The notes: generated by a model from the letters alone, not told the origin. Counted from the stretch's first letter, positions 8,989 through 19,062 are shown. The stretch: DNA of 64,000 bases from Bacteroidales bacterium (GCA_021740645.1 JAIOZL010000009.1:54771-118770), one strand, 5' to 3'. Translations and numbers: made by a program.

Positions 8989-9636
8989 ATGTCGATAAAA
9001 TTTGTACAGCTTCTTTTACTGTTCCTAGTAGCTCCAATATTTTACATCATATCCTTTGCTCAGGATTCAGATGAAAAATATGTGCAGTTTTCGGGCATTG
9101 TGGTTACAGGCGACAGCATAACCCCTGTACCCTTCACCAACATTGTAATTAAAAGTACATGGAGAGGGACAGTTGCAGATTATTTCGGTTACTTTTCATT
9201 TGTAGCCCGTAAACTCGATACTATAATATTTTCTTCCATGGGATTTAAGAAAATAGAGTTTATCATACCCGACTCTATCACAGCAGACCGGTATTCTCTT
9301 ATACAAGTTTTGCCTTCAGATACAATATTATTGCCTCAAACCGTTATTTACCCGTGGCCATCACGTGAAGATTTTAAAGAGGCTTTTTTAACTTTCGATG
9401 TGCCTGATGATGATTATGAAAGGGCAAGAAAAAACATTGAAGGATCAAAAATCAGGGAGATGGCCGCAGCGATGCCGATGGATGGAAGTATGAATTATAA
9501 GTATTCGATGCAGCAATACCAGGATAAATTGTATTATATAGGTCAGACCCAACCGATCAGCATCCTGAACCCTTTCGCCTGGGCTCAATTTATTAAAGCG
9601 TGGAAGGAAGGTAAATTTAAACGAAAAAAAGACTGA
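8989..9636 (+). CDS. exported protein with carboxypeptidase-regulatory-like domain
   Basis: The 215-residue protein has a signal peptide (1-24, ending SFAQ), then a CarboxypepD_reg-like beta-sandwich (about 30-110): FSGIVVTGDSITPVPFTNI, then GTVADYFGYFSF, then FSSMGFKK. That is the fold found at the N-terminus of Bacteroidota TonB-dependent receptors. The C-terminal 90 residues are unassigned and basic at the end (KFKRKKD). It sits 25 bases upstream of a TonB-dependent receptor with its own copy of the domain, so the two are probably co-expressed. The function is unknown; an accessory envelope role is an inference. Confidence 0.75.
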   Translation: MSIKFVQLLLLFLVAPIFYIISFAQDSDEKYVQFSGIVVTGDSITPVPFTNIVIKSTWRGTVADYFGYFSFVARKLDTIIFSSMGFKKIEFIIPDSITADRYSLIQVLPSDTILLPQTVIYPWPSREDFKEAFLTFDVPDDDYERARKNIEGSKIREMAAAMPMDGSMNYKYSMQQYQDKLYYIGQTQPISILNPFAWAQFIKAWKEGKFKRKKD

Positions 9637-9661
9637 TATTTGTAGCCGAAAACCGGATTGA

Positions 9662-12133
9662 ATGAAATTTTTTATTGGGATTTTGATTTTTGTTGTTTCA
9701 TTTAATGCCATGTCGCAAGACAGGTCAACCGTTTACGGTAGGATATTCGATGAATACGGCAAACCTCTGGAATTAGTTAATGTAGCTATATCAGGCCTAC
9801 CTGGCGGAACAGTTTCAGATGAACGGGGAAGATATGAACTAGAAGTTCCATCGAATAAGGAAATCTATATTGCCTTTTCATTTATCGGTTATAAAAAGGA
9901 AGCTGAAAAAGTTCTGCTAAAGTCGGGCGAACGCTTCCGGATTGACAAGCGCCTTAAAATTGAATCGACAGAATTGCCTACAGTAGAGGTTGAAGATAAG
10001 CTTATCCGGTCGACCAACCTTGTCAGAATTGACCCTAAGGTAGCTATTAATATCCCTACCTCATCCGACAGGATTCCAACATTACTTAAAACACTTCCCG
10101 GAGTCTCCTCAGGGAATGAGCTTAGCTCACAATATTCGGTAAGAGGGGGAAATTTTGATGAAAACCTTGTATACGTAAATGATATTGAAATTTACCGCCC
10201 TTTTCTTATCCGATCCGGACAGCAGGAAGGATTAAGTTTTGTGAATTCCGATTTAGTGTCATCCCTCTTATTTTCTGCAGGAGGCTTTGATGCCAAATAT
10301 GGCGATAAAATGTCCTCAGTACTTGATTTACAATACAGAAAACCTACTGATTTTGGTGGCTCCTTTTCAGGTAGTTTACTTGGAGGTTCGATACACCTGG
10401 AAGGTTTGGCAAATAAACGCAAGTTTACCTATTTATTGGGGGCTCGTTACAAAACCAATCAGTATATTTTAAATGCCCTGGAAACAAAGGGGGATTACAA
10501 ACCCGTCTTTTTAGATATTCAGGCTTTGTTTACCTACAAAGTTGCTAAAAAATTGGAAATTTCTTTCCTTGGCAATATTGCAAGTAACCGATATAAACTG
10601 GTACCTGAAACCCGTGAAACGAACTTTGGAACGGTAAGCCAGGCTAAAAGACTAACGGTTTATTTCGATGGGCAGGAAGTGGATCGGTACCTCACCTACC
10701 TTGGAGGATTAACTGCGACCTACACCCTTAATAAAAATACAAGATTAAAATTTATAGCCTCAGGATATAATTCTCAGGAGAACGAGAATTATGATATTAT
10801 CGGGCAATATTGGATAGGTGATATTGAAAACAGCCTGGCTAGCGAAAATTTCGGAGATGTAATTGAATCGCAAAGTGTGGGCACACAAATGACCCATGCC
10901 CGAAACCAAATGGACATTTATGTTTATAACTTTTCGCATAAAGGAACCCATGAATATGGCAACAAGCTCTTGCAATGGGGAATCAAATTTCAGCATGAGG
11001 ATATTGCCGATGAAATGAATGAGTGGATGCTCATTGATTCGGCGGGATATACACTTCCACGGCCACATGATTCCATCGGCTATAGCTATCCTGAGTTACA
11101 ACCCTATAATCCACTAAACCTCTATGAGGTTATCAGGACGAATGAAAAACTTATATCAAACAGGTATAGCGCCTATATTCAAAACACCTGGGGTCTCGAC
11201 TCTGAGAACTCCGACTTTACATTAACTGCAGGTGTCAGGGCGAATTATTGGGACCAGAACGAACAACTGGTTATAAGTCCGAGGGCAACGATTTCCTTTG
11301 CTCCCGTGTGGGAAAAGGATGTCCTTTTCAGATTTTCAGCAGGGCTATATTATCAGCCTCCATTTTATCGGGAACTTAAAGATCTTTATGGAGAAATTAA
11401 TTATGACCAAAGGGCTCAAACCTCCATCCATTTTGTAGCAGCCAGCGATTGGAATTTCCAGGCATGGAACAGGCCTTTTAAGTTCGTTACTGAAGTGTAT
11501 TACAAATATCTTGACAACCTGGTACCCTATTTTGTGGATAATGTAAGGATACGATATTATTCATTTGATAAATCGTATGGTTATACTATGGGCATTGATA
11601 TGAAAGTGAATGGTGAATTCGTAAAGGGTGTTGAAAGCTGGGCTAGTTTATCCATTATGGGTACACAGGAAAATATTTACGGGGATTCTTACGCTGATGA
11701 AATTGGAAATACTGTTGAACCGGGATTTATTCCCAGGCCAACCGATCAGCGTGTTAATTTCAGCATTTTTTTCCAGGATTATCTCCCCATGAACCCAAGT
11801 TATAAGATGTCGCTGACATTGCTTTTTGGGAGCAGTTTGCCATTCGGCCCACCGCAATCTCCCAAATACCTTCATACTTTAAGAATGCCCACTTACCGTC
11901 GGGTGGATATTGGGTTTTCAAAAGAGTTAATCGGAGAACATACCCGTTTCCAATCCAACAGCCCGTTTCGTGTATTTGATAACGTATGGATAACCGCAGA
12001 GATTTTGAACCTTTTACAGGTGAATAATACGGTGTCTTATATTTGGGTGACAGATATTTATGGAAGACAATATGCTGTGCCGAATTACCTGACTCCACGC
12101 CAGTTAAATATCAAATTAGTAGCTCAATTTTAA
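9662..12133 (+). CDS. TonB-dependent outer-membrane receptor
   Basis: The 823-residue receptor has a signal peptide (1-19, NAMSQD), a CarboxypepD_reg-like domain (about 22-100: VYGRIFDEYGKPLELVNV, GTVSDERGRYEL), a plug (about 120-230, with RIPTLLKTLPGVSS and YSVRGGNFDENLVYVNDIE) and a 22-strand-type barrel to the C-terminus (ending NIKLVAQF with terminal Phe). Import is energised by TonB-ExbB-ExbD; ExbB/ExbD genes occur at 55.9-58.9 kb in this window. There is no SusD-like partner, so this is not a Sus-type glycan system. The ligand (siderophore, peptide, vitamin) cannot be told. It converges with the histidine kinase gene, with 4 bases between stops. Confidence 0.92.
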   Translation: MKFFIGILIFVVSFNAMSQDRSTVYGRIFDEYGKPLELVNVAISGLPGGTVSDERGRYELEVPSNKEIYIAFSFIGYKKEAEKVLLKSGERFRIDKRLKIESTELPTVEVEDKLIRSTNLVRIDPKVAINIPTSSDRIPTLLKTLPGVSSGNELSSQYSVRGGNFDENLVYVNDIEIYRPFLIRSGQQEGLSFVNSDLVSSLLFSAGGFDAKYGDKMSSVLDLQYRKPTDFGGSFSGSLLGGSIHLEGLANKRKFTYLLGARYKTNQYILNALETKGDYKPVFLDIQALFTYKVAKKLEISFLGNIASNRYKLVPETRETNFGTVSQAKRLTVYFDGQEVDRYLTYLGGLTATYTLNKNTRLKFIASGYNSQENENYDIIGQYWIGDIENSLASENFGDVIESQSVGTQMTHARNQMDIYVYNFSHKGTHEYGNKLLQWGIKFQHEDIADEMNEWMLIDSAGYTLPRPHDSIGYSYPELQPYNPLNLYEVIRTNEKLISNRYSAYIQNTWGLDSENSDFTLTAGVRANYWDQNEQLVISPRATISFAPVWEKDVLFRFSAGLYYQPPFYRELKDLYGEINYDQRAQTSIHFVAASDWNFQAWNRPFKFVTEVYYKYLDNLVPYFVDNVRIRYYSFDKSYGYTMGIDMKVNGEFVKGVESWASLSIMGTQENIYGDSYADEIGNTVEPGFIPRPTDQRVNFSIFFQDYLPMNPSYKMSLTLLFGSSLPFGPPQSPKYLHTLRMPTYRRVDIGFSKELIGEHTRFQSNSPFRVFDNVWITAEILNLLQVNNTVSYIWVTDIYGRQYAVPNYLTPRQLNIKLVAQF

Positions 12134-12137
12134 GAAA

Positions 12138-14111
12138 CTATTTTTTCAACCGAAAAGGCAGTGTAAACCAAAACGTAGCCCCTTTATTTTTCTCAGATTC
12201 AACCCCAATTTCGCAATCATGAGCCTCCACAGCCATTTTGCAGAAAGTCAATCCTAATCCTGTAGAACGGGAAGCATCATTAGAGTTGTTTTCTATGTGG
12301 AAATACTTTTCGAAGATACGATCAAGATTGGCTTTGTCAATTCCTACACCATTGTCTTTTATCTTTATCAATACCTTCTGGTTATCGGTTTCTTCAAGGC
12401 TCACATCGATTATCGACCCGGCAGGAGAATACTTAATAGCATTGGTGTAGAGATTGACAAAAATACGAACCACAAGGGATCTGTCAATGTAAAGGAAATA
12501 ATCGATATCAAAACTTGTATTAAATGTAATATGTTTGTGTTTTGCTGAAAAGATTACATCTTCCAGTGCATTCTTCAATACTTTGGATACCGGGACCAAC
12601 ATCCGGTTCAACTCCATCCTGTTATTTTCAAATTTTTGAATGTCCAGCATATTCATCACCAGGGTAAGCATTTGTTTGCTGGTATGAAGAATGATTTCAT
12701 CCTTTTCTTCAAACTCACCCAATTCCGGAAGATTGATCAATACATTCAGTGGATTTTTCAGGTCGTGCACCAGCATATGAGTCATGGCCTCTTTATACTG
12801 ATCCAGATCTTTCAGCTTTTTATAAGCATTTTTATATTTATGTACCTGTTCTTCAATTTTTCGATTCTGCTCCTCAATCAGGGAATTTTTATTCGCAAGT
12901 ATTGTATTGATCCTTCTCAATTTCCTTTGTGAAGCGTTCAGGAAGCCAAATAACACAAACAAAATAACAATCCAGGAAATAAGCAGGAAATTCAGCAATT
13001 GTTTACGTCTGAGTTCGTTTTCTTTCATTTCAAGCTCGAACCTTTGGCCTTGCAATTCTTGCTTTTGAGTTTCGTACTGGTACTTCCTGTTCATTTTTGA
13101 AATTTGCTGATCATGTTCAACATTAAAAATATCAATTCGAACCTCCTCGGCAATCTCAGCATAAAAAAAAGCAAGTTTGTAGTTGTTAAGCTGTGCATAA
13201 GCTTTTGACAGATAATGAGAGCTTTGTTCTATCTGTCCTTTATTTTTTGTTTTACTTGCCAATTGATAAGCTTTCCGGCCATATTCAATGCAGGAACTTG
13301 GATCATCCATCAAAAAATAAGTGATAGCTTTATTCGTAAGAATATGGGTTTCAGAGCTTATATTATTTTTAGTTTCAGCAATTTCAAGAGCCTTATCAAA
13401 ATAAAGCAGGGCTTTATCAAATTCATTCATATAATTATAAACCCCACCCAAAATTTCATAATTACTGGCAAGTAATATTTCATTTGAAAGGTTTTTTGCA
13501 AGCATGATAGAAGTATCTGCATGAGAAGTGGATATGAAGAACTTTTTTATTTTGAAAAAATTTATTGCCAGTCGATTATGGGCTTCGGCAAGGCCTTCTT
13601 TATCTTCCAGGATTTTAAAAATATTTAAGGCTTCCTTGCTATTTTTAATGGCTTCTTCAAATTGCGATGAAGCATTATTCAGCTCTCCAAGTGAAAGCAA
13701 CAGGTTAGCTTTAAGTCCGGGAGTCCGGGTAATTGAGTTATCGCTTAATTGATTGTAAATGGTTTCAATACCTTGCTCATATAATCCAGCCTGACGAAAA
13801 GTATGGGTAAGTGTAATAAGACTTTTTACTATCAATTCATTATCATTTAGCTGTTTTGAAAGCAATAATGCCTTGTTTGCAAAATATAATGAAGAGTCAA
13901 TATCTTCTATCAGCCATTCTTTGGCAAGGCTGTTCATAAGATTAACCTTCGAAGCGTCATCTTTAAGATCAGACAATTCTTCATTTAGCTTTGCAATATT
14001 TTGTGGGTATAATAAATTCGAAAATAAAATGAGAAATAAAGAAATAGCCAGGAACTTGCCCCTGACAGAATATAACCTGAGCATTTTAATGATTTCTGCA
14101 GTATTTACCAT
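12138..14111 (-). CDS. TPR-containing sensor histidine kinase
   Basis: The 657-residue protein has an N-terminal signal/TM (17-36), a periplasmic array of TPR-like helical pairs (about 60-330), a coiled coil, a TM helix (371-393), a second coiled coil (400-440), a HisKA domain with phospho-acceptor His449 (MLVHDLKNPLN), and a HATPase_c domain (N-box Asn557, DNGVG 586-590, TGLGLT 617-622). This is the common Bacteroidota orphan kinase layout, in which periplasmic TPRs probably sense an envelope ligand. No response regulator is adjacent. The start may be either Met1 (14111) or Met10. The output target is unknown. Confidence 0.9.
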   Translation of the reverse strand: MVNTAEIIKMLRLYSVRGKFLAISLFLILFSNLLYPQNIAKLNEELSDLKDDASKVNLMNSLAKEWLIEDIDSSLYFANKALLLSKQLNDNELIVKSLITLTHTFRQAGLYEQGIETIYNQLSDNSITRTPGLKANLLLSLGELNNASSQFEEAIKNSKEALNIFKILEDKEGLAEAHNRLAINFFKIKKFFISTSHADTSIMLAKNLSNEILLASNYEILGGVYNYMNEFDKALLYFDKALEIAETKNNISSETHILTNKAITYFLMDDPSSCIEYGRKAYQLASKTKNKGQIEQSSHYLSKAYAQLNNYKLAFFYAEIAEEVRIDIFNVEHDQQISKMNRKYQYETQKQELQGQRFELEMKENELRRKQLLNFLLISWIVILFVLFGFLNASQRKLRRINTILANKNSLIEEQNRKIEEQVHKYKNAYKKLKDLDQYKEAMTHMLVHDLKNPLNVLINLPELGEFEEKDEIILHTSKQMLTLVMNMLDIQKFENNRMELNRMLVPVSKVLKNALEDVIFSAKHKHITFNTSFDIDYFLYIDRSLVVRIFVNLYTNAIKYSPAGSIIDVSLEETDNQKVLIKIKDNGVGIDKANLDRIFEKYFHIENNSNDASRSTGLGLTFCKMAVEAHDCEIGVESEKNKGATFWFTLPFRLKK

Positions 14112-14187
14112 ATAATCTCTTAATTAATAGCAATACTACGAAATAAAAATATTGTTTCAATTTAAAGGCTATAAATCGGTAACTATT

Positions 14188-15390
14188 TTATTTCCCAGAT
14201 GTAAGGGAATATGTATCAATGGCAATTGCAAGCTCTTCATTCGTAGGGATTACAACCACGCTAACTTTAGAATCCGGTGTGCTAATAACTTGCTCTCTTG
14301 ATCTGAGTCCTTTATTTTCTATTTGGTTGAATATTAGGCCCAAATATTCAAAATCACGGCAAATTGCTTCCCGTGTATCATCCCCATTTTCACCAATCCC
14401 TCCTGTAAAAACGATGATATCCACACCTCCCATCACCGCAGCATAGGCGCCAATGTATTTTCGTACCCTGTAATGAAACATGTCCAAAGCCAGTTGAGCT
14501 CTTTTATTTCCATCTGCAGCTGCAGCTTCCAGCTCGCGCATATCCGGCGAGATACCTGATATACCGTAAACTCCGCTTTCCTTATTGATCAGTTTGTTCA
14601 TTTGATCAATACTTAGGTTTTCCTTATCCGCTATATAAAGTAATGCCCCGGCATCCAGATCTCCCGTCCTGGTTCCCATTATCAATCCTTCATTCGGGGT
14701 TAACCCCATGGAAGTATCAATCGACCGGCCGTTTTTAATAGCCGCAATCGAAGATCCATTACCCAGGTGACAAGTGATGACACGTGTATTTGCAAAATCC
14801 TTTTCTAAAAATTCACAGGCTTTAATCGCCACGTACTTATGACTGGTACCATGAAATCCATACCGGCGTATTTTATATTTGTCATATAACTGGTATGGCA
14901 AAGCATACATAAAAGCATGAGCAGGCATGGTTTGATGAAAAGCGGTATCAAATACCCCTACTTGTGGCACATCAGGTAAAAGTTTATTGATAGCATAAAT
15001 TCCCTGCAGGTTGGGAGGATTATGTAAGGGAGCAAGATCAATGTTTTTCTCCATGGCGCTGATGACCGCTGAAGCTATTGGTACACTCCCACTAAAGTCT
15101 TCACCCCCATGTACTACCCTATGGCCAACTGCTTCAATGTCATCTACTGTCTCCAATACTCCAATGTTCTCACTGGTTAATATCTCAATGACTGTTTGAA
15201 TACCTTCTGTATGATCCTGGATATCCTTTTCAAATTTAACTTTTTCACCATCCAACAAGGAATGGATCACACATGATCCGGATAATCCAATTTTTTCTAC
15301 CAGGCCCCTGGCCAAGACTTTCTGATCAGGCATATCCATTACCTGATATTTTATGGATGAGCTTCCACAATTTAAAACAAAGATGATCAT
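14188..15390 (-). CDS. ackA: acetate kinase
   Basis: AckA interconverts acetate + ATP with acetyl phosphate + ADP in the cytosol. The ATG at 15390 gives 400 residues, the family length, and begins at the family N-terminus (MIIFVLNCGSSSIKYQV). The 25 codons upstream are rejected as start extension. Motifs seen are HRVVHGGE, GFHGTSHKYV, HLGNGSS, GLTPNEGL and GGIGENG, covering the acetate/kinase family signatures and nucleotide-binding loops. Phosphotransacetylase (pta), often next to ackA, is not in the window. The gene is divergent from the porin-acs genes and has its own promoter. Confidence 0.97.
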   Translation of the reverse strand: MIIFVLNCGSSSIKYQVMDMPDQKVLARGLVEKIGLSGSCVIHSLLDGEKVKFEKDIQDHTEGIQTVIEILTSENIGVLETVDDIEAVGHRVVHGGEDFSGSVPIASAVISAMEKNIDLAPLHNPPNLQGIYAINKLLPDVPQVGVFDTAFHQTMPAHAFMYALPYQLYDKYKIRRYGFHGTSHKYVAIKACEFLEKDFANTRVITCHLGNGSSIAAIKNGRSIDTSMGLTPNEGLIMGTRTGDLDAGALLYIADKENLSIDQMNKLINKESGVYGISGISPDMRELEAAAADGNKRAQLALDMFHYRVRKYIGAYAAVMGGVDIIVFTGGIGENGDDTREAICRDFEYLGLIFNQIENKGLRSREQVISTPDSKVSVVVIPTNEELAIAIDTYSLTSGK

Positions 15391-15411
15391 GTATTTAATT
15401 TTTTGAGGCGG

Positions 15412-15443
15412 CGAAATTAGACAGCCTTTTTCAGTTTGGCAAG
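15412..15443 (-). promoter_or_regulatory. candidate ackA promoter
   Basis: Read on the minus strand: CTTG (15443-15440), 20 bases, then TAATTTCG (15419-15412). This is one mismatch in each box from TTTG-N19/20-TAnnTTTG. It predicts a leader of roughly 15 bases. Confidence 0.45.
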
Positions 15444-15636
15444 AAAGAGCTGTTAATTTTTTCACATTATCTTAGAATCATTCAAAATTAATTTGACTCA
15501 GGGAAGAAAGTTCTATAAAAAACATCATGTATTGCCCTGTTCATAGCATTTTAGGATAACAGGCAGGAGTTCATATCGGGTTTATTTAGATTTTTGATAA
15601 ATAAGCAAATAGGCATTAAAAAGCAAAAAATTATTA

Positions 15637-15644
15637 TAAATTTG
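15637..15644 (+). promoter_or_regulatory. candidate porin -7 box
   Basis: TAAATTTG is a perfect TAnnTTTG followed by C, 57 bases before the porin ATG. No TTTG is found at the right distance upstream. Confidence 0.4.
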
Positions 15645-15701
15645 CCGCTTATTGTTAATTCAATAACAAATGGATTTCAGAGGTTATTAAATAAATCAAA
15701 A

Positions 15702-16982
15702 ATGAAAAAATTCTTTATTTTCCTTACCCTGATTGTACCAGTTTTGACACTGGCACAGGAGGCTGAAAAATTTGGTATCAAATTCAGCGGTTTTGTTAAA
15801 AGTGATGTCTTTTTCGACTCACGTCAAACTGTGGACGCCCGGGATGGTCATTTTTTACTATACCCAAAAAACGAGTATTTAGATGAACATGGTGACGACA
15901 TCAATGGTGCACCTAAATTCAACATTCTTGCTATTCAAACCAGGCTTAAGGGAAACATTACCGGACCAGATGCTTTGGGGGCAAAAACTTCCGGAGTTAT
16001 CGAAGGTGCATTTTTTGGCAATATTGGTAGCGACATTAATGGTTTCCGTTTGCGGCATGCTTTTATTAAGTTAAAGTGGGAAACATCTGAACTTCTTGTC
16101 GGACAATACTGGCACCCAATGTTCGTCGCCTCCTGCTTCCCTGGGACTGTCTCTTTTAATACAGGAACGCCCTTCCAGCCTTTCGCCCGGAACCCACAAA
16201 TTCGTTTTACAAAAAATCTGGGAGATGTAAATATCATCGCATCCGCACTCACACAAGTTGACTTTACTGATGGCGGGCCTGATAATGCTAGCACCAAGTA
16301 TATAATAAATAACGGATTTCCCGAACTTAACCTGCGCCTGGAATACAAGTCGGATAACATACTTATTGGAATTGGTGGCAATTACAAATCATTAATGCCA
16401 AGATTATTAATTAGCACAACAACGGTTGATCACCCTGAAGGTATTTTGGTTAAAACCAATGAAAGAGCCACAGGTACAAGTTTATTTGCTTATTTCCAAC
16501 ATCGCTCTGAACCTTTCACTGTTAAACTCTATGGTGTGATGGGACAAATGATGTATAGCATGACTAATCTTGGGGGATATGCAGTTAAAGAAACTATTCA
16601 GGAAGACATATCTGAACCAGGCTCTGTAACTCCGGTTTATAAAACCACTAAAATAACTTATACCCCAACCGGGACTATGTCGTTTTGGGCTGACATCCAT
16701 TCAAATGGAAAAACCTGGCAATATGGCTTATTTGGAGGATACTCGCAAAATATGGGTGCCAATGACGATATTACAGGAGCAAATTATTCGAGGGGATCAG
16801 ATATTAAGTACCTGTATAGAATCTCTCCGAGGTTAGTCTACAACAGCGGAAAATTCAGGATTGCTCCGGAAATTGAATATACCGTTGCTGCTTATGGCAC
16901 ACCCGATAATAAAGGAATTGTAGAAAATATAAATGAAGTTGGAAACTTCAGACTCCTGATAGGTTTTTATTATTTCTTTTAA
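15702..16982 (+). CDS. outer-membrane porin-like protein
   Basis: The ATG at 15702 gives 426 residues starting at a clear signal peptide (MKKFFIFLTLIVPVLTLAQ). The body consists of alternating amphipathic beta-strands, with the early motif SGFVKSDVFFDSRQ and then FRLRHAFIKLKW-TSELLVGQYWHPMF, and ends in aromatic residues (LLIGFYYFF), as barrels do. It resembles DcaP-type/large-porin families but I cannot assign it firmly. Its position 61 bases upstream of acs suggests it admits small carboxylates such as acetate across the outer membrane; that is inference from context. Confidence 0.75.
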   Translation: MKKFFIFLTLIVPVLTLAQEAEKFGIKFSGFVKSDVFFDSRQTVDARDGHFLLYPKNEYLDEHGDDINGAPKFNILAIQTRLKGNITGPDALGAKTSGVIEGAFFGNIGSDINGFRLRHAFIKLKWETSELLVGQYWHPMFVASCFPGTVSFNTGTPFQPFARNPQIRFTKNLGDVNIIASALTQVDFTDGGPDNASTKYIINNGFPELNLRLEYKSDNILIGIGGNYKSLMPRLLISTTTVDHPEGILVKTNERATGTSLFAYFQHRSEPFTVKLYGVMGQMMYSMTNLGGYAVKETIQEDISEPGSVTPVYKTTKITYTPTGTMSFWADIHSNGKTWQYGLFGGYSQNMGANDDITGANYSRGSDIKYLYRISPRLVYNSGKFRIAPEIEYTVAAYGTPDNKGIVENINEVGNFRLLIGFYYFF

Positions 16983-17043
16983 TTGCTGAATAAAAGTGTA
17001 CTAACAATATTATTTAATATCTAAATTTTTTAATCATTAAGCT

Positions 17044-18966
17044 ATGACAAATAAAATCACAAGTTTTTCAGAATACCTTGAAAAATACAGGGATAGTATT
17101 GCTGATCCCGAAGGTTTTTGGGCTGGTATTGCAGAAAGTCATTATTGGCAGAAAAAATGGGACCAGGTACTCGATTGGAGTTTCGAAGGAAAAGATGCTC
17201 CCAAAATTAATTGGTTCGTAAACGGTAAATTAAATATTACTGAGAATATTTTTGAAAGAAACATGTTCCAGCGTAAAGACCAGGTAGCCATCATTTGGGA
17301 ACCTAACGACCCTAAAGAAAAAGAAGTTAAACTCACTTATGGTGAGCTTTTTGAAAAAGTTAAACAATTTGCCAATGCTTTGAAAAAAGCCGGAGCAAAA
17401 AAAGGTGATCGTATTGCATTATATCTTCCAATGATCCCTGAGCTTGCAATCGCTATGTTAGCTTGTGCAAGGATTGGTGCTATCCACTCAATTGTATTTG
17501 CAGGATTTTCGGCAAATGCATTGGCTGACAGGATCAATGACGCTGAATCAAATATCGTTGTTACTTCTGACGGCGGATACAGGGGAACAAAGAGTATTCC
17601 ACTCAAATCTATTGTAGATGAGGCTTGTGAAACATGTCCGTCAGTAAAAACAACCATAGTATACAAACGTACTGGCCAGGAGGTTAAGTGGATTGAAGGC
17701 CGTGACATTTGGTGGCACGACCTGGTTGCAGGAGTTGACAGCGAGAATAAAGCTGAAGTAATGGATGCTGAAGATACTTTATTCATTCTTTATACTTCAG
17801 GATCTACTGGCAAACCTAAAGGTGTGTTGCACACAACTGCAGGTTATATGTTATATGCCGAATATACTTTTAAAAACGTTTTCCAGTATAATGATGGTGA
17901 TATTTATTGGTGTACTGCTGATATTGGATGGGTTACAGGCCATTCATACATTGTTTATGGCCCGCTGTTAACAGGTGCTACATCCATTATGTTTGAAGGT
18001 GTACCTACATGGCCTGATGCTGGCAGGTTCTGGCAAGTGGTTGAAAAATATAAAGTAAACCAGTTCTATACTGCCCCTACAGCCATTCGTGCACTTGTTC
18101 CTTTTGGTGAAGAATTTGTAAGAAAATATGACCTCAGTTCACTTAAAGTTCTTGGTACTGTTGGTGAACCTATTAATGAAGAAGCCTGGAGATGGTACCA
18201 TGATGTAGTTGGTGGCGGACGCTGTCCTATTGTTGACACATGGTGGCAAACCGAAACTGGTGGAATTATGATCACCCCATTAGCAGGTATTACACCTACT
18301 AAACCTTCATTTGCAACATTACCTCTTCCAGGTATCCAGCCTATACTGGTTGACAATGAAGGCAACGAACTTAAAGGAAATTCAGTTGAAGGAAACTTAT
18401 GTATTAAATTCCCTTGGCCGGGAATGTTGCGCACTACTTACGGGGACCATCAACGTTGTTATCAAACTTATTTCTCCACTTATCGTGGTTTATATTTCAC
18501 AGGCGATGGCGCGAAACGTGACGAAGAAGGCTATTACAGAATTATGGGCCGTGTGGATGACGTAATCAACGTTTCCGGGCACAGGATTGGTACAGCTGAA
18601 GTTGAAGATGCCATTAACCAGCATCCAAAAGTTAACGAATCAGCTGTAGTTGGTTACCCTCATGCGATTAAAGGATCCGGAATTTATGCATACGTTACTT
18701 GTGAGGAGCTTTCAGATGCCGAGCTGGCAACTATTGAAAAAGAGATCAGGGATGTGGTAACAAAACAAATCGGTCCGATAGCAAAACCTGATATGATCCA
18801 GTTAGTAAGCGGTCTGCCTAAGACACGTTCGGGTAAGATCATGCGTCGTATCTTACGTAAGATAGGTGAAGGTGATGCTTCCAACCTGGGAGATACTTCA
18901 ACCCTGCTTGATCCGGGAGTAGTTGAAGAAATCATCGATGGAGCTAAAGTAGAAGTAAAACGATAG
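17044..18966 (+). CDS. acs: acetyl-CoA synthetase, AMP-forming
   Basis: Acs converts acetate + ATP + CoA to acetyl-CoA + AMP + PPi. The length (640) matches the family. Visible motifs are the adenylate loop YTSGSTGKPKG (about 250-260), DTWWQTETGG (adenylate and acetate pocket), YFTGDGA, GRVDDVINVSGHR (hinge), and the C-terminal PKTRSGK motif with catalytic Lys598. The equivalent lysine is the one acetylated by Pat-type enzymes to switch Acs off in enterobacteria. It lies between a porin and an MFS transporter and is followed by a terminator, consistent with porin-acs co-transcription. A GNAT-fused acyl-CoA ligase lies 1.6 kb downstream. Confidence 0.97.
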   Translation: MTNKITSFSEYLEKYRDSIADPEGFWAGIAESHYWQKKWDQVLDWSFEGKDAPKINWFVNGKLNITENIFERNMFQRKDQVAIIWEPNDPKEKEVKLTYGELFEKVKQFANALKKAGAKKGDRIALYLPMIPELAIAMLACARIGAIHSIVFAGFSANALADRINDAESNIVVTSDGGYRGTKSIPLKSIVDEACETCPSVKTTIVYKRTGQEVKWIEGRDIWWHDLVAGVDSENKAEVMDAEDTLFILYTSGSTGKPKGVLHTTAGYMLYAEYTFKNVFQYNDGDIYWCTADIGWVTGHSYIVYGPLLTGATSIMFEGVPTWPDAGRFWQVVEKYKVNQFYTAPTAIRALVPFGEEFVRKYDLSSLKVLGTVGEPINEEAWRWYHDVVGGGRCPIVDTWWQTETGGIMITPLAGITPTKPSFATLPLPGIQPILVDNEGNELKGNSVEGNLCIKFPWPGMLRTTYGDHQRCYQTYFSTYRGLYFTGDGAKRDEEGYYRIMGRVDDVINVSGHRIGTAEVEDAINQHPKVNESAVVGYPHAIKGSGIYAYVTCEELSDAELATIEKEIRDVVTKQIGPIAKPDMIQLVSGLPKTRSGKIMRRILRKIGEGDASNLGDTSTLLDPGVVEEIIDGAKVEVKR

Positions 18967-18982
18967 CTAACATATAATTACT

Positions 18983-19009
18983 AAAAAGACACCTTAAAGG
19001 TGTCTTTTT
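18983..19009. terminator. intrinsic terminator after acs
   Basis: AAAAAGACACC pairs with GGTGTCTTTTT around a 5-base TTAAA loop. The near-perfect palindrome ends the acs transcript and separates it from the MFS gene. Confidence 0.9.
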
Positions 19010-19062
19010 AGTTTATGCACTTTCCTAATATCTATTTATTTACATTCTTAAATATCAAAAAC

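Larger units (their letters stand above)
15391..15701. other. 311-base divergent intergenic region between ackA and porin
   Basis: There is no credible gene here: the plus-strand frame that opens at 15594 is only an extension of the porin frame upstream of its signal peptide. The region holds an ackA promoter candidate (15412-15443, minus) and a porin -7 box (15637-15644, plus). I see no riboswitch-like or long inverted structure in the rest. Confidence 0.6.

Noticed and set aside
9662..12133. SusC-type polysaccharide utilisation locus
   Set aside because: No SusD partner and no glycan-degrading genes next to the receptor; the length is also below typical SusC.
15391..15465. 25-codon N-terminal extension of acetate kinase
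   Set aside because: The family begins at the ATG at 15390 and the promoter candidate lies inside the extension.
15935..16381. Minus-strand frame of 148 codons inside the porin gene
   Set aside because: Antisense shadow of the barrel-coding sequence.
17337..17786. Minus-strand frame of 149 codons inside acs
   Set aside because: Pure antisense shadow of a well-supported acs gene; Ser/Thr-rich composition arises from the opposite strand.
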